21,258 bases of DNA. It comes from JBAWXE01 sp037144255. GTDB taxonomy: Bacteria > Bacteroidota > Bacteroidia > Chitinophagales > Chitinophagaceae. The DNA lies in NCBI GenBank assembly GCA_037144255.1, contig JBAWXE010000044.1, positions 1 through 21,258 of the forward strand. Direction: 5' to 3'. A model generated the notes under the pieces. The model searched no databases, had not been told where the DNA came from, and was given only the letters and a program-made list of their open reading frames with translations. A program made the translations under genes and the position numbers. Below, piece after piece: positions 7,036 through 13,626 of the stretch. Every line of letters starts with the position of its first letter. Position 1 is the first letter of the stretch.

Positions 7036-8445
7036 TTATTGTATCACCAACTTGCCTGAAGCAACTTTGTTTTGTTGTTCCATTACATGGTAAGTATAGA
7101 TACCCTTTGCCAATGTCTTATTGATACTGAATTCGTAAGCACCTTTTTGTACGTTATTCATAGATGTGAAAGGAATATTGCTTACTTGTCTGCCCAGCAA
7201 ATTTTCCAGTACTAAACTATGGTCAGCAGCATTAATATCCTTATTCAGTTGTATAGTAGCAGTATTATTTGCTATAGGGTTTGGGTATAAGCTTACACTG
7301 TTGGTAGATGTAACATTTTCTATACCTGCAGGAAAACCATATCTGGCCACATAGTTAATATTATTAGCACCTGCGGTGTTAAAAGAGCCTGCAGCTATCA
7401 GATCATTATTATATACAGTAAGTGCATTTACCATACTATTCATACCAAAATCAACAGTAGACCAGCTTGTTCCATCCCATGATGCAATATTATTTACTGT
7501 TTGATTATTTATTTTCAGAAAATCGCCACCCACATACAGTTTACCATTATTAACAGCCAGTGCAGCTACATCATCACTCATATTGCCAGATCCTACTGTG
7601 CCAATACCAGACCATGCAGTACCATCCCATTGTGCAATATTTGCAGCATTCTGTCCACCTGCATATAGGTACATGCCACCTGCATACAATTTGCCATTAT
7701 ATACTGCTAATGAATGCACCATGCTAGGCATTCCCATAGTTACCATAGCAGCTGTTGTAGACATGCCTGTTCCCAGTCCTGTCCAGCTTGTACCATCCCA
7801 TTGTGCTATATTATTTACTGAGTCTGGACCTGATTTGAAGAAATCTCCACCGGCTATCAGTTTCCCATTATATACTGTCAGTACTTCTGCATCGTCGTCT
7901 AGTCCTACACCTACAGCAGACCATGAAGTGCCATTCCATTTAGCAATATGGTTGATGCTCATACCATCTACATAGGTGAATTCGCCACTGGCATATAATT
8001 CGCCATTATATACGGCTAATGCATGCACATCTCCATTCATTGAATCTCCTACATGATACCAGTCTGTTCCATCCCAATATGCTATGTGATAAGCAATTAA
8101 ACCTTCTGCTGTTTTGAAATGCCCACCTGCATATAATGTATCATGATATATGGCCATGCATTGCACCGTATCGCCGGTACCCAGCATAGAGTTGTCTGCT
8201 CCCATATGCATGCCCATGGCTGTCCATGCTGTACCATCCCATTTTGCAATGTGATTACATACATTGCCACCTGCAGAAATAAAGGCACCACCTGCAAACA
8301 ATAGATTGGTAACAGGGTCTACTGCTAACGTATAAATCGTTGATGATGTACCTGTTCCAATGGGTTGCCAGCTTTGTGCTTGTGTGCTATTAGATATGAT
8401 TTGTATTAAGGCAATAAGTGACAATAAGAGTAATTTTCTTTTCAT
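7036..8445 (-). CDS. Secreted beta-propeller-like protein with T9SS sorting domain
   Basis: 469 residues from the ATG at 8445. A longer in-frame extension to 8502 exists, but the chosen start gives a clean signal peptide (MKRKLLLL..., cleavage near TQAQ-SW). The body is a set of repeats of about 46-57 residues, each with a [IV]A-x-[WY]-[DN]GT-x-W motif followed by a G-rich turn and VYNGKLYAGG-D/E-F. Six WDGT-type copies plus an initial SWQPIG copy give seven, as expected for a seven-bladed propeller. The last 80 residues are a type A T9SS sorting domain: SLYPNPIANN, LGRQV, LAKGIYTYHV and a final KLVIQ. The protein should be exported by Sec, then moved through the outer membrane by T9SS and attached or released. 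Ligand or activity is unknown. Confidence 0.88.
   Translation of the reverse strand: MKRKLLLLSLIALIQIISNSTQAQSWQPIGTGTSSTIYTLAVDPVTNLLFAGGAFISAGGNVCNHIAKWDGTAWTAMGMHMGADNSMLGTGDTVQCMAIYHDTLYAGGHFKTAEGLIAYHIAYWDGTDWYHVGDSMNGDVHALAVYNGELYASGEFTYVDGMSINHIAKWNGTSWSAVGVGLDDDAEVLTVYNGKLIAGGDFFKSGPDSVNNIAQWDGTSWTGLGTGMSTTAAMVTMGMPSMVHSLAVYNGKLYAGGMYLYAGGQNAANIAQWDGTAWSGIGTVGSGNMSDDVAALAVNNGKLYVGGDFLKINNQTVNNIASWDGTSWSTVDFGMNSMVNALTVYNNDLIAAGSFNTAGANNINYVARYGFPAGIENVTSTNSVSLYPNPIANNTATIQLNKDINAADHSLVLENLLGRQVSNIPFTSMNNVQKGAYEFSINKTLAKGIYTYHVMEQQNKVASGKLVIQ
7400..8390 (-). repeat. Propeller-blade coding repeats
   Basis: Inside the T9SS propeller gene the bases complementary to the WDGT codons (CCATCCCAT or close variants) recur at 7472, 7622, 7793, 7931, 8069 and 8234. 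The intervals are 150, 171, 138, 138 and 165 bases, all multiples of three. This is a degenerate intragenic repeat; the boundaries given are approximate. Confidence 0.8.
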
Positions 8446-8525
8446 TCTAACTATTTTGGCTATAATAAACTGTTGACCATGAGTAATATGCAATAATAAC
8501 ATATAATTTTCACATGGGAAATGAT

Positions 8526-8533
8526 CAAAGGTA
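8526..8533 (-). promoter_or_regulatory. Bacteroidota -7 box upstream of the T9SS propeller gene
   Basis: The minus strand reads TACCTTTG, a perfect TAnnTTTG. It lies 80 bases before the chosen ATG, just after the stop of the MFS gene, suggesting a transcript independent of that gene. No TTTG was found at the expected -33 position, so this is only half a promoter match. Confidence 0.45.
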
Positions 8534-8540
8534 TTAATGT

Positions 8541-9809
8541 TTAACGCTCATCCTCTTTTGGGTGCAGGCTCAAAGTATGTAATAGTGGTGCTTTGAAATA
8601 AGTTACACCCACTACTATCAGTGTCATGCAGCCCCCAAACACTACAGCAGGTATAGTACCCATCCATTTGGCAGTAACGCCGCTTTCCAATGCCCCCAGT
8701 TCGTTAGACGAGCTGATGAACATAGTATTCACCGCGGCTACGCGGCCACGCATCTCATCAGGTGTATATAGTTGCAAAATAGTACCACGTATTACTACGC
8801 TTACCGCATCCAACATACCACCTGCTAGCAGCATCATGAACGATAAAATAAAACTGGTAGATATACCGAATATGATAGTAGAAACACCAAAACCTGCTAT
8901 ACATAATAGTAGCTTGATGCCCGGTTGTTTCTTAAGCGGGAAGAATGAGATGATACCAAATGTGATGAGCGCACCTATGCCAGGAGCAGCTTTCAGCCAT
9001 CCATAGCCAAACTCTCCCACTTTAAGTATATCATCAGCATATACTGGTAATAGTGCCACAGCCCCACCAAATAATACAGCGAACATATCTAATGACAATG
9101 CAGCCAATATCAACTGCTTATTGAAAACGAATCGTATTCCTTCTTTCAGGCTCTTCAGTATCGGTTCTTTTTCCTTCTTCATAATAGGTTGTGCAGGTAT
9201 ACCTACGATAGCATATAAGGATATAACTTGTACAGCCAATGCGCAGATAAGACTGATCTGAAAACTGGTAACAGCTATGGCCAGCCCACCCAGTAATGGC
9301 CCGAATACAGACCCCAACATCCATGCAGTACTGCTCCATGTATTGGCATATGCATATTGGTCCTTTGGTAATAAGGTGCCGAACAGAGAAAAGGTAGCAG
9401 GACTGAGAAATGCTCTGAGCATACCACCTATAAAGATACCACCATATATGAGCCAAACAGTTAGTTGGTTACCTACTGATATTTGAAATGCTTTAGATGC
9501 CAATAATACAAACAGTGCTGATAGTACCATATAACATAGCACTATAATGATAAGCAGCCTTCTCTTTTCACGGGTCTCTACAAAAGTGCCTGATATAAGA
9601 GAAAAGGCCAATGCAGGTATCACTTCCCATAGCCCCATCAGTCCCAATGACAGTTTATCATGGCCGGTAAGGCGGTATACCATCAGGTAGAGAATGGCAT
9701 TCTGCATGAAAAGTGACAATATCAGCGTAAAACGCAGGGATAGATATTTGCGAAAAGCACTATTTCTTAAGGCCTGATTCTTTTGTAGGAAAGCTTGGGT
9801 GAAATTCAA
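8541..9809 (-). CDS. MFS transporter, EntS/MFS_3-like
   Basis: 422 residues with about 12 hydrophobic segments and a central basic loop (MKKEKEP, about 205-215) joining two six-helix halves. The N-terminal NSAFRKYLSLRFTLILSLF, the DRRL-like loop REKRRLL and the C-terminal TPDEMRGRVAAVNTMF are typical of the MFS_3 group, which includes the enterobactin exporter EntS and macrolide efflux proteins. It is probably a proton-driven exporter in the inner membrane; the substrate is unknown. No ATG lies in frame upstream of the first helix, so a TTG start is chosen; the first ATG would truncate helix 1. It is divergent from the ABC permease gene, with 93 bases between them. Confidence 0.85.
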   Translation of the reverse strand: MNFTQAFLQKNQALRNSAFRKYLSLRFTLILSLFMQNAILYLMVYRLTGHDKLSLGLMGLWEVIPALAFSLISGTFVETREKRRLLIIIVLCYMVLSALFVLLASKAFQISVGNQLTVWLIYGGIFIGGMLRAFLSPATFSLFGTLLPKDQYAYANTWSSTAWMLGSVFGPLLGGLAIAVTSFQISLICALAVQVISLYAIVGIPAQPIMKKEKEPILKSLKEGIRFVFNKQLILAALSLDMFAVLFGGAVALLPVYADDILKVGEFGYGWLKAAPGIGALITFGIISFFPLKKQPGIKLLLCIAGFGVSTIIFGISTSFILSFMMLLAGGMLDAVSVVIRGTILQLYTPDEMRGRVAAVNTMFISSSNELGALESGVTAKWMGTIPAVVFGGCMTLIVVGVTYFKAPLLHTLSLHPKEDER

Positions 9810-9828
9810 TGTTGGGCGTTTTCGTATA

Positions 9829-9836
9829 CAAATATA
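9829..9836 (-). promoter_or_regulatory. -7 box of the MFS gene
   Basis: The minus strand reads TATATTTG, a perfect TAnnTTTG, 19 bases before the TTG start. The expected -33 region has only T-rich sequence (CTTTTA), not TTTG. The position supports the TTG start, since transcription would begin about 10-15 bases before it. Confidence 0.5.
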
Positions 9837-9887
9837 TTGTTTACGGCAGATATTATTTTAAAAGCATGGAATTTGCCTCTCTTCGAT

Positions 9888-9895
9888 TAAATTTG
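9888..9895 (+). promoter_or_regulatory. -7 box of the ABC permease gene
   Basis: TAAATTTG is a perfect TAnnTTTG and ends 7 bases before the ATG. With usual Bacteroidota spacing, transcription would start at or within a few bases of the start codon. The -33 position does not read TTTG. Confidence 0.45.
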
Positions 9896-9902
9896 CTTAC
9901 AC

Positions 9903-11159
9903 ATGAGCCAGACGGCGCAGATCATATTTACGAGCATAAGCCAGGCCTTTCAGGAATTGAGGGTAAATAAACTGCGCACTTTCCTTTCTTTACTGGGTAT
10001 CACCATAGGTATATTTTGTATCATAGCAGTACTCACAGTGCTGGATAGTATGGAAAATAATATCCAGAAAGAGATGTCTACACTGGGTAGCGATGTGCTG
10101 TATGTAAACCGCTGGCCATGGATGGACGAAGGTGGACAGTATAAATGGTGGGAGTATTGGCGTAGACCTAGTATGAACCCCGCAGCCATGAAAGCTGTAG
10201 AATCTCAGGTGCCTGATGTGGCTTTTGCTACGCTCTGTTTGCCTATGGGTAATATAGCCGTGAAGCATTACGATCAGGAGATCACTAATATCACCGGCTA
10301 TTCGGTATTATCCAATTTCGATAAACTACAGAATATAGAAATAGCACAAGGCCGCTACCTTAGTAGCTCTGAGCTGGATGGTGGTGCTAATTCCATAGTA
10401 CTGGGTGATGCTGTATGTGACCAGCTATTCCCCGGGCGTATCAATGTACTAGGCAAGAATGTGAGCATCATGGGTCGCAAATTCTTAGTGGTAGGTGTGA
10501 TGAAAAAAGTGGGGCAGAACATGGCTGGTTTCGATTTTGATAATGGGGTGGTATATTCTTACTATGCCGCAGCCAATATGGTAGATGTGAAAAATCTGGA
10601 TTATGACCCCATGCTCATGATCAAGTCTGCCAATAAGAATAGGGTAGATGAAATGAAATATGAGGTAGAAGGTGTACTTCGTAGACAGCGTAAAGTAAGG
10701 CCCGGGCTGCCTAACGATTTCTCTGTAAACCAACTCAGTCAGGTATCTCAAAGATTGGAAATGTTGTTCTCCTCTATTAATATGATAGGCTGGGTGATAG
10801 CAGCATTCTCGCTTACTGTGGGGGCTTTTGGTATAGCCAATATCATGTTCGTAACTGTAAAGGAACGTACCAAGATCATAGGATTGAAGAAAGCTATAGG
10901 TGCTAGGTCTAAAGCTATACTTACAGAGTTTTTGGCAGAAGCTGTTGCACTGTGTTTGATAGGTGGTCTGTTGGGTATCATTATTGTATTGCTCATGAGT
11001 TTGGGTCTTACATACGGTGCAGATTTTCATGTTACATTGTCATTGAAAAATTTCTTTATAGGTATATCGGTATCTGCTGTGGTGGGTATATTGGCAGGGT
11101 ATATTCCTGCCCGTGCAGCATCGCGCCTAGATCCGGTAGTGGCCATACGCTCAACATAA
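9903..11159 (+). CDS. ABC transporter permease, MacB/FtsX type
   Basis: 418 residues. An N-terminal membrane helix (about 24-46, RTFLSLLGITIGIFCIIAVL, the MacB_PCD signature) is followed by a periplasmic domain (about 50-285) and then three C-terminal helices of the FtsX domain (about 295-320, 345-370, 385-410) with VKERTKIIGLKKAIGA and PARAASRLDPVVAIRS. Such permeases pair with an ATPase in MacB/LolCDE-like mechanotransmission complexes. No ATPase gene is adjacent, so the partner must be encoded elsewhere. The next gene starts 4 bases after the stop, so the two form an operon. The substrate is unknown: peptide, lipoprotein or drug export are all possible. Confidence 0.9.
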   Translation: MSQTAQIIFTSISQAFQELRVNKLRTFLSLLGITIGIFCIIAVLTVLDSMENNIQKEMSTLGSDVLYVNRWPWMDEGGQYKWWEYWRRPSMNPAAMKAVESQVPDVAFATLCLPMGNIAVKHYDQEITNITGYSVLSNFDKLQNIEIAQGRYLSSSELDGGANSIVLGDAVCDQLFPGRINVLGKNVSIMGRKFLVVGVMKKVGQNMAGFDFDNGVVYSYYAAANMVDVKNLDYDPMLMIKSANKNRVDEMKYEVEGVLRRQRKVRPGLPNDFSVNQLSQVSQRLEMLFSSINMIGWVIAAFSLTVGAFGIANIMFVTVKERTKIIGLKKAIGARSKAILTEFLAEAVALCLIGGLLGIIIVLLMSLGLTYGADFHVTLSLKNFFIGISVSAVVGILAGYIPARAASRLDPVVAIRST

Positions 11160-11163
11160 CCAT

Positions 11164-11664
11164 ATGGAAAAAGAACGCATTCTAATACTGGATCAGGAAC
11201 GAATAGACTGGAAGCTGCAACGTATGGCTTACCAGATATGGGAGCATAACAGCACAGAGACTGCCATTACTATAGTAGGTATAGCAGATAGTGGTCTGGC
11301 AGTAGCCAATAATCTGGCAGATAGACTCAAGAAAATAAGCTCTTTGCAGGTAACAGTACTACCTATCAAGATGAATAAGAAACACCCTTTATCAGAAGAG
11401 ATACAACTGAATGAGGACCTCTCCGGTCGTTCTATTATACTGGTAGATGATGTGGCCAATTCAGGCAAGACCTTGCTATACGCATTGCGCCCATTATTGG
11501 CATACGAACTTAAACGGATCATGATAGCCGTTCTGGTAGACCGGAAACATAAATTCTTCCCTATCACGCCGGATATAGTAGGGCAGAGCGTATCTACCAC
11601 TATACAAGAGCATATAATAGTAGAGACCAGGGGCAATACAATTACCGCGGCATATCTGCAATAA
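11164..11664 (+). CDS. PyrR-like phosphoribosyltransferase
   Basis: 166 residues, type I phosphoribosyltransferase fold. The PRPP-binding loop is ILVDDVANSGKT, with the two acidic residues at Asp95-Asp96. The tail (LVDRKHKFFPITPDIVGQSV followed by HIIVE) closely resembles PyrR, which is both a weak uracil phosphoribosyltransferase and, in some bacteria, an RNA-binding attenuator of pyr genes. No pyr genes are nearby, so a regulatory role is not supported here; salvage or a related PRPP-dependent reaction is more likely. It follows the ABC permease after 4 bases, so it is co-transcribed. I do not assign the symbol pyrR. Confidence 0.85.
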   Translation: MEKERILILDQERIDWKLQRMAYQIWEHNSTETAITIVGIADSGLAVANNLADRLKKISSLQVTVLPIKMNKKHPLSEEIQLNEDLSGRSIILVDDVANSGKTLLYALRPLLAYELKRIMIAVLVDRKHKFFPITPDIVGQSVSTTIQEHIIVETRGNTITAAYLQ

Positions 11665-11707
11665 GAAGAACACAATCTATTCATAACATTACAATTAGCC
11701 TATTTAG

Positions 11708-12661
11708 ATGTCTGTTACATTAGTCATACATGGGGGAGCGGGTAATATAACACCTGCTATGATGAGTAAAGAAGATGAAGCTGCTTATCAGGCAGGGCTT
11801 ACAGCTGCGCTGGATAAAGGTTACCTAGTGCTGAAGGGCGGTGGTGCTGCCGTAGATGCAGTAGTAGCTGCTATTGTAGAACTGGAGAATAATACCATAT
11901 TCAATGCCGGGCGTGGTGCGGTGTTTACCAAGAAGGGTATACACGAAATGGATGCTGCCATTATGAATGGGTATGACCTGAGTGCAGGTGCAGTAGCCGG
12001 TGTGCGCAATGTGAAGAACCCTATAAAACTGGCCCGTGAGGTGATGTTACATTCGGGGCATGTATTTGTAAGCGGGCAAGGTGCTGCTGAGTTTGCGCTG
12101 AACCGTGGTATAGAGATGGCCCCCGATGAATATTTCTTTAATAAAATGAGATATGACCAATGGGTAGAGATACGTGATAGTGATTTCTACCAGCTGGATC
12201 ATAAAGAAGATAACCTGAAAGGCCCATTACCTAATCCCGATCATAAGTTTGGTACAGTAGGTGCTGTGGCCTGCGATGAGAAAGGCAATATAGCTGCGGG
12301 TACATCTACCGGTGGTATGACCAACAAACGTTTTGGCAGAATAGGTGATAGCCCTGTAATAGGCTCAGGTACTTATGCTAATAATGCTACCTGTGCTATA
12401 TCCTGCACGGGGCATGGAGAATATTTCTTACGAGCAGTAGTGGCTCATGATATTTCTTGCCTGATGGAATACAAAGGCCTGTCTATACAAGAAGCCTGCA
12501 AAGTAGTAGTGAAAGACAAGCTGGTGAAGATGGGCGGCGAGGGTGGACTGATAGCTGTAGATGCCAAAGGCAATTACGATTTCTGTTTCAACTCGGCAGG
12601 CATGTACCGTGCTATGCGTAATAGCGAGGGCAAAGAAGTAGTAGCTTTTTACGGTCTGTAA
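11708..12661 (+). CDS. Isoaspartyl peptidase / L-asparaginase, Ntn-hydrolase type
   Basis: 317 residues of the plant-type asparaginase family (IaaA/EcAIII-like). It begins with VIHGGAGNI, has the GGGAAVDAVVAAI helix and the FNAGRGAVFT loop, and carries the autocleavage site Gly182-Thr183 (HKFGTVGAVA), where Thr183 becomes the N-terminal nucleophile of the beta subunit. The beta part shows TSTGGMTNKRFGRIGDSPVIGSG-type substrate-binding residues and TGHGE. It hydrolyses beta-aspartyl dipeptides and asparagine. No signal peptide is visible, so it is cytosolic. It follows the phosphoribosyltransferase after 43 bases on the same strand, possibly in the same operon. Its stop directly abuts the stop of the convergent phosphatase. 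Confidence 0.93.
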   Translation: MSVTLVIHGGAGNITPAMMSKEDEAAYQAGLTAALDKGYLVLKGGGAAVDAVVAAIVELENNTIFNAGRGAVFTKKGIHEMDAAIMNGYDLSAGAVAGVRNVKNPIKLAREVMLHSGHVFVSGQGAAEFALNRGIEMAPDEYFFNKMRYDQWVEIRDSDFYQLDHKEDNLKGPLPNPDHKFGTVGAVACDEKGNIAAGTSTGGMTNKRFGRIGDSPVIGSGTYANNATCAISCTGHGEYFLRAVVAHDISCLMEYKGLSIQEACKVVVKDKLVKMGGEGGLIAVDAKGNYDFCFNSAGMYRAMRNSEGKEVVAFYGL

Positions 12662-13219
12662 TTAATAAGAGCAATCGGCAGATGGGTGTAAACCCTCTTT
12701 ATCTTTGCTGAGAGTGGCTATGCCATTGGGGTAGGTTACTATCCATATGCTGTCGTAGTCAGCGTCATCCCATACATATTCTTCCTTTACACCCAGTGCC
12801 TTTACTATATCTGTAAGGGCATGATGTTCCCATACCATGAGTACTGTTCCTTTTTTTGTTTTGATGTCGGCAGCTACATGCTCGGCATCTTTTTTATCAT
12901 ATTGGCTATTGATGGTGAGATTGTATTTCACAGCCAGAGGCATAACAGTTTCCATCATGCGGGCATGATTAGTAGATTCTTTATGGCTCATCATGGGTAC
13001 ATAAGTGTAATCGGGTATGCCGAATTTAGGTACTAACACTGCCGGTATTTGCATGGCTCTGTTCAATCCCTGACAAGTAAGATTGTCGCCTTTCTTAGGT
13101 TTTTCTGCATGGCGCAGTATCACCACTTTCAGGCTTGCATCTACTTTTGCTTGCGCAAATGTGTAGGTATTACACAAACTGAAAATCACACATACCAGTA
13201 CCCATACTTTTTTATACAT
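12662..13219 (-). CDS. Secreted histidine phosphatase superfamily protein
   Basis: 185 residues. A signal peptide covers about 1-22 (hydrophobic core 5-15, FA-QA region). The catalytic motif is LRHAEKP, with nucleophilic His37 and Arg36. A second conserved histidine is in WEHHALTDI (His132 or His133), and Arg87 in NHARMMETV fits the usual second arginine. The protein is shorter than phytases and resembles periplasmic SixA/phosphoglycerate-mutase-like phosphatases; its substrate is unknown. A near -7 box (TATATTTA) lies close to the ATG, while a full-consensus promoter lies about 300 bases upstream. If that one is used, the 11-bp repeat array would be in the 5' leader. Confidence 0.85.
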   Translation of the reverse strand: MYKKVWVLVCVIFSLCNTYTFAQAKVDASLKVVILRHAEKPKKGDNLTCQGLNRAMQIPAVLVPKFGIPDYTYVPMMSHKESTNHARMMETVMPLAVKYNLTINSQYDKKDAEHVAADIKTKKGTVLMVWEHHALTDIVKALGVKEEYVWDDADYDSIWIVTYPNGIATLSKDKEGLHPSADCSY

Positions 13220-13291
13220 ATCACGGTTTTTACGAAGCGATAAATATATGAAAGCAATGTTACTTGTGGGTTAAGAAGTGATGATACCAGC

Positions 13292-13399
13292 TTGCATCTA
13301 ACATGCATTTAGCTTGCATTTACTGTGCAAACCTTGCTTTAACCTTGCATTAAGTGTGCATCATCTGTGCATTTGGTGTGCATCATTCGTGCATTTTTG
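13292..13399. repeat. Ten-unit 11-bp tandem repeat (TGCAT array)
   Basis: Ten consecutive units begin at 13292, 13303, 13314, 13325, 13334, 13345, 13356, 13367, 13378 and 13389. Nine are exactly 11 bases; the fourth is 9. The consensus is roughly KTGCATTWRNY: the TGC core is in every unit, TGCA in all but the fifth (TTGCTTTAACC), and TGCAT in eight of ten. The last five bases vary. Since 11 is not a multiple of three, this is not a coding repeat. The palindromic TGCA core recurs once per helical turn, placing the cores on roughly one face of the DNA. Confidence 0.9.
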
Positions 13400-13428
13400 G
13401 ATGGGCAAAAAGTGTAAGTGATTGGAAA

Positions 13429-13476
13429 TTAATTAGTTGTGTAGGTTGTGTTGTGCATTTTGCGTATTTTTTTCAT
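13429..13476 (-). CDS. Possible 15-residue leader peptide
   Basis: ATG to TAA encodes MKKIRKMHNTTYTTN, between the strong leftward promoter (TSS expected near 13521) and the repeat array. It has the form of a small leader ORF, with a basic start and four Thr among the last six residues. There is no SD, no conservation evidence and no obvious downstream attenuator, so it may be chance. Confidence 0.2.
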   Translation of the reverse strand: MKKIRKMHNTTYTTN

Positions 13477-13527
13477 AGTGTTTAGTTTAATGAACTCTGA
13501 GCATTTTTAAAGGCTCAAAATCTGCTA

Positions 13528-13559
13528 CAAAGATACAAAATGAGGCTTGGGGATGCAAA
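13528..13559 (-). promoter_or_regulatory. Full-consensus Bacteroidota promoter reading leftward
   Basis: On the minus strand TTTG (13559-13556), a 20-base spacer and TATCTTTG (13535-13528) match the TTTG-N19-21-TAnnTTTG consensus exactly. It is the only complete match I found in the window. It points toward the repeat array and the phosphatase gene and would give a leader of about 300 bases before that ATG, unless it drives a separate small RNA. Confidence 0.65.
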
Positions 13560-13626
13560 AAAAGATATCCACTTTTTGGGGGTTGCTAGTAAGGAAATAA
13601 GACCAGAGAATGCTAAAAATTTGGTT

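Larger units (their letters stand above)
13220..13626. other. 407-base intergenic region with phased repeats and a leftward promoter
   Basis: No convincing protein-coding gene of normal size. It separates the 5' end of the phosphatase gene from the 3' end of the EVE nuclease gene. It holds the 11-bp tandem array, a possible 15-residue ORF and a TTTG-N20-TATCTTTG promoter, all listed separately. I see no hairpin terminator for the EVE gene. Confidence 0.8.

Noticed and set aside
7583..7975. 130-codon ORF antisense to the propeller gene
   Set aside because: Its apparent repeats only mirror the WDGT repeats of the true gene.
8446..8502. Upstream extension of the propeller protein to a start at 8502
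   Set aside because: It would place 19 non-signal residues before a clean signal peptide; the ATG at 8445 gives the expected secreted N-terminus.
8626..9006. 126-codon ORF antisense to the MFS gene
   Set aside because: Shadow of membrane-helix codons; the real gene is on the opposite strand.
10485..11030. 181-codon ORF antisense to the ABC permease
   Set aside because: Lies wholly opposite a well-supported gene; the product is Tyr/His/Cys-rich with no domain, typical of an antisense shadow.
13292..13399. CRISPR array
   Set aside because: Units are 11 bp, head to tail, with no unique spacers and no cas genes nearby.
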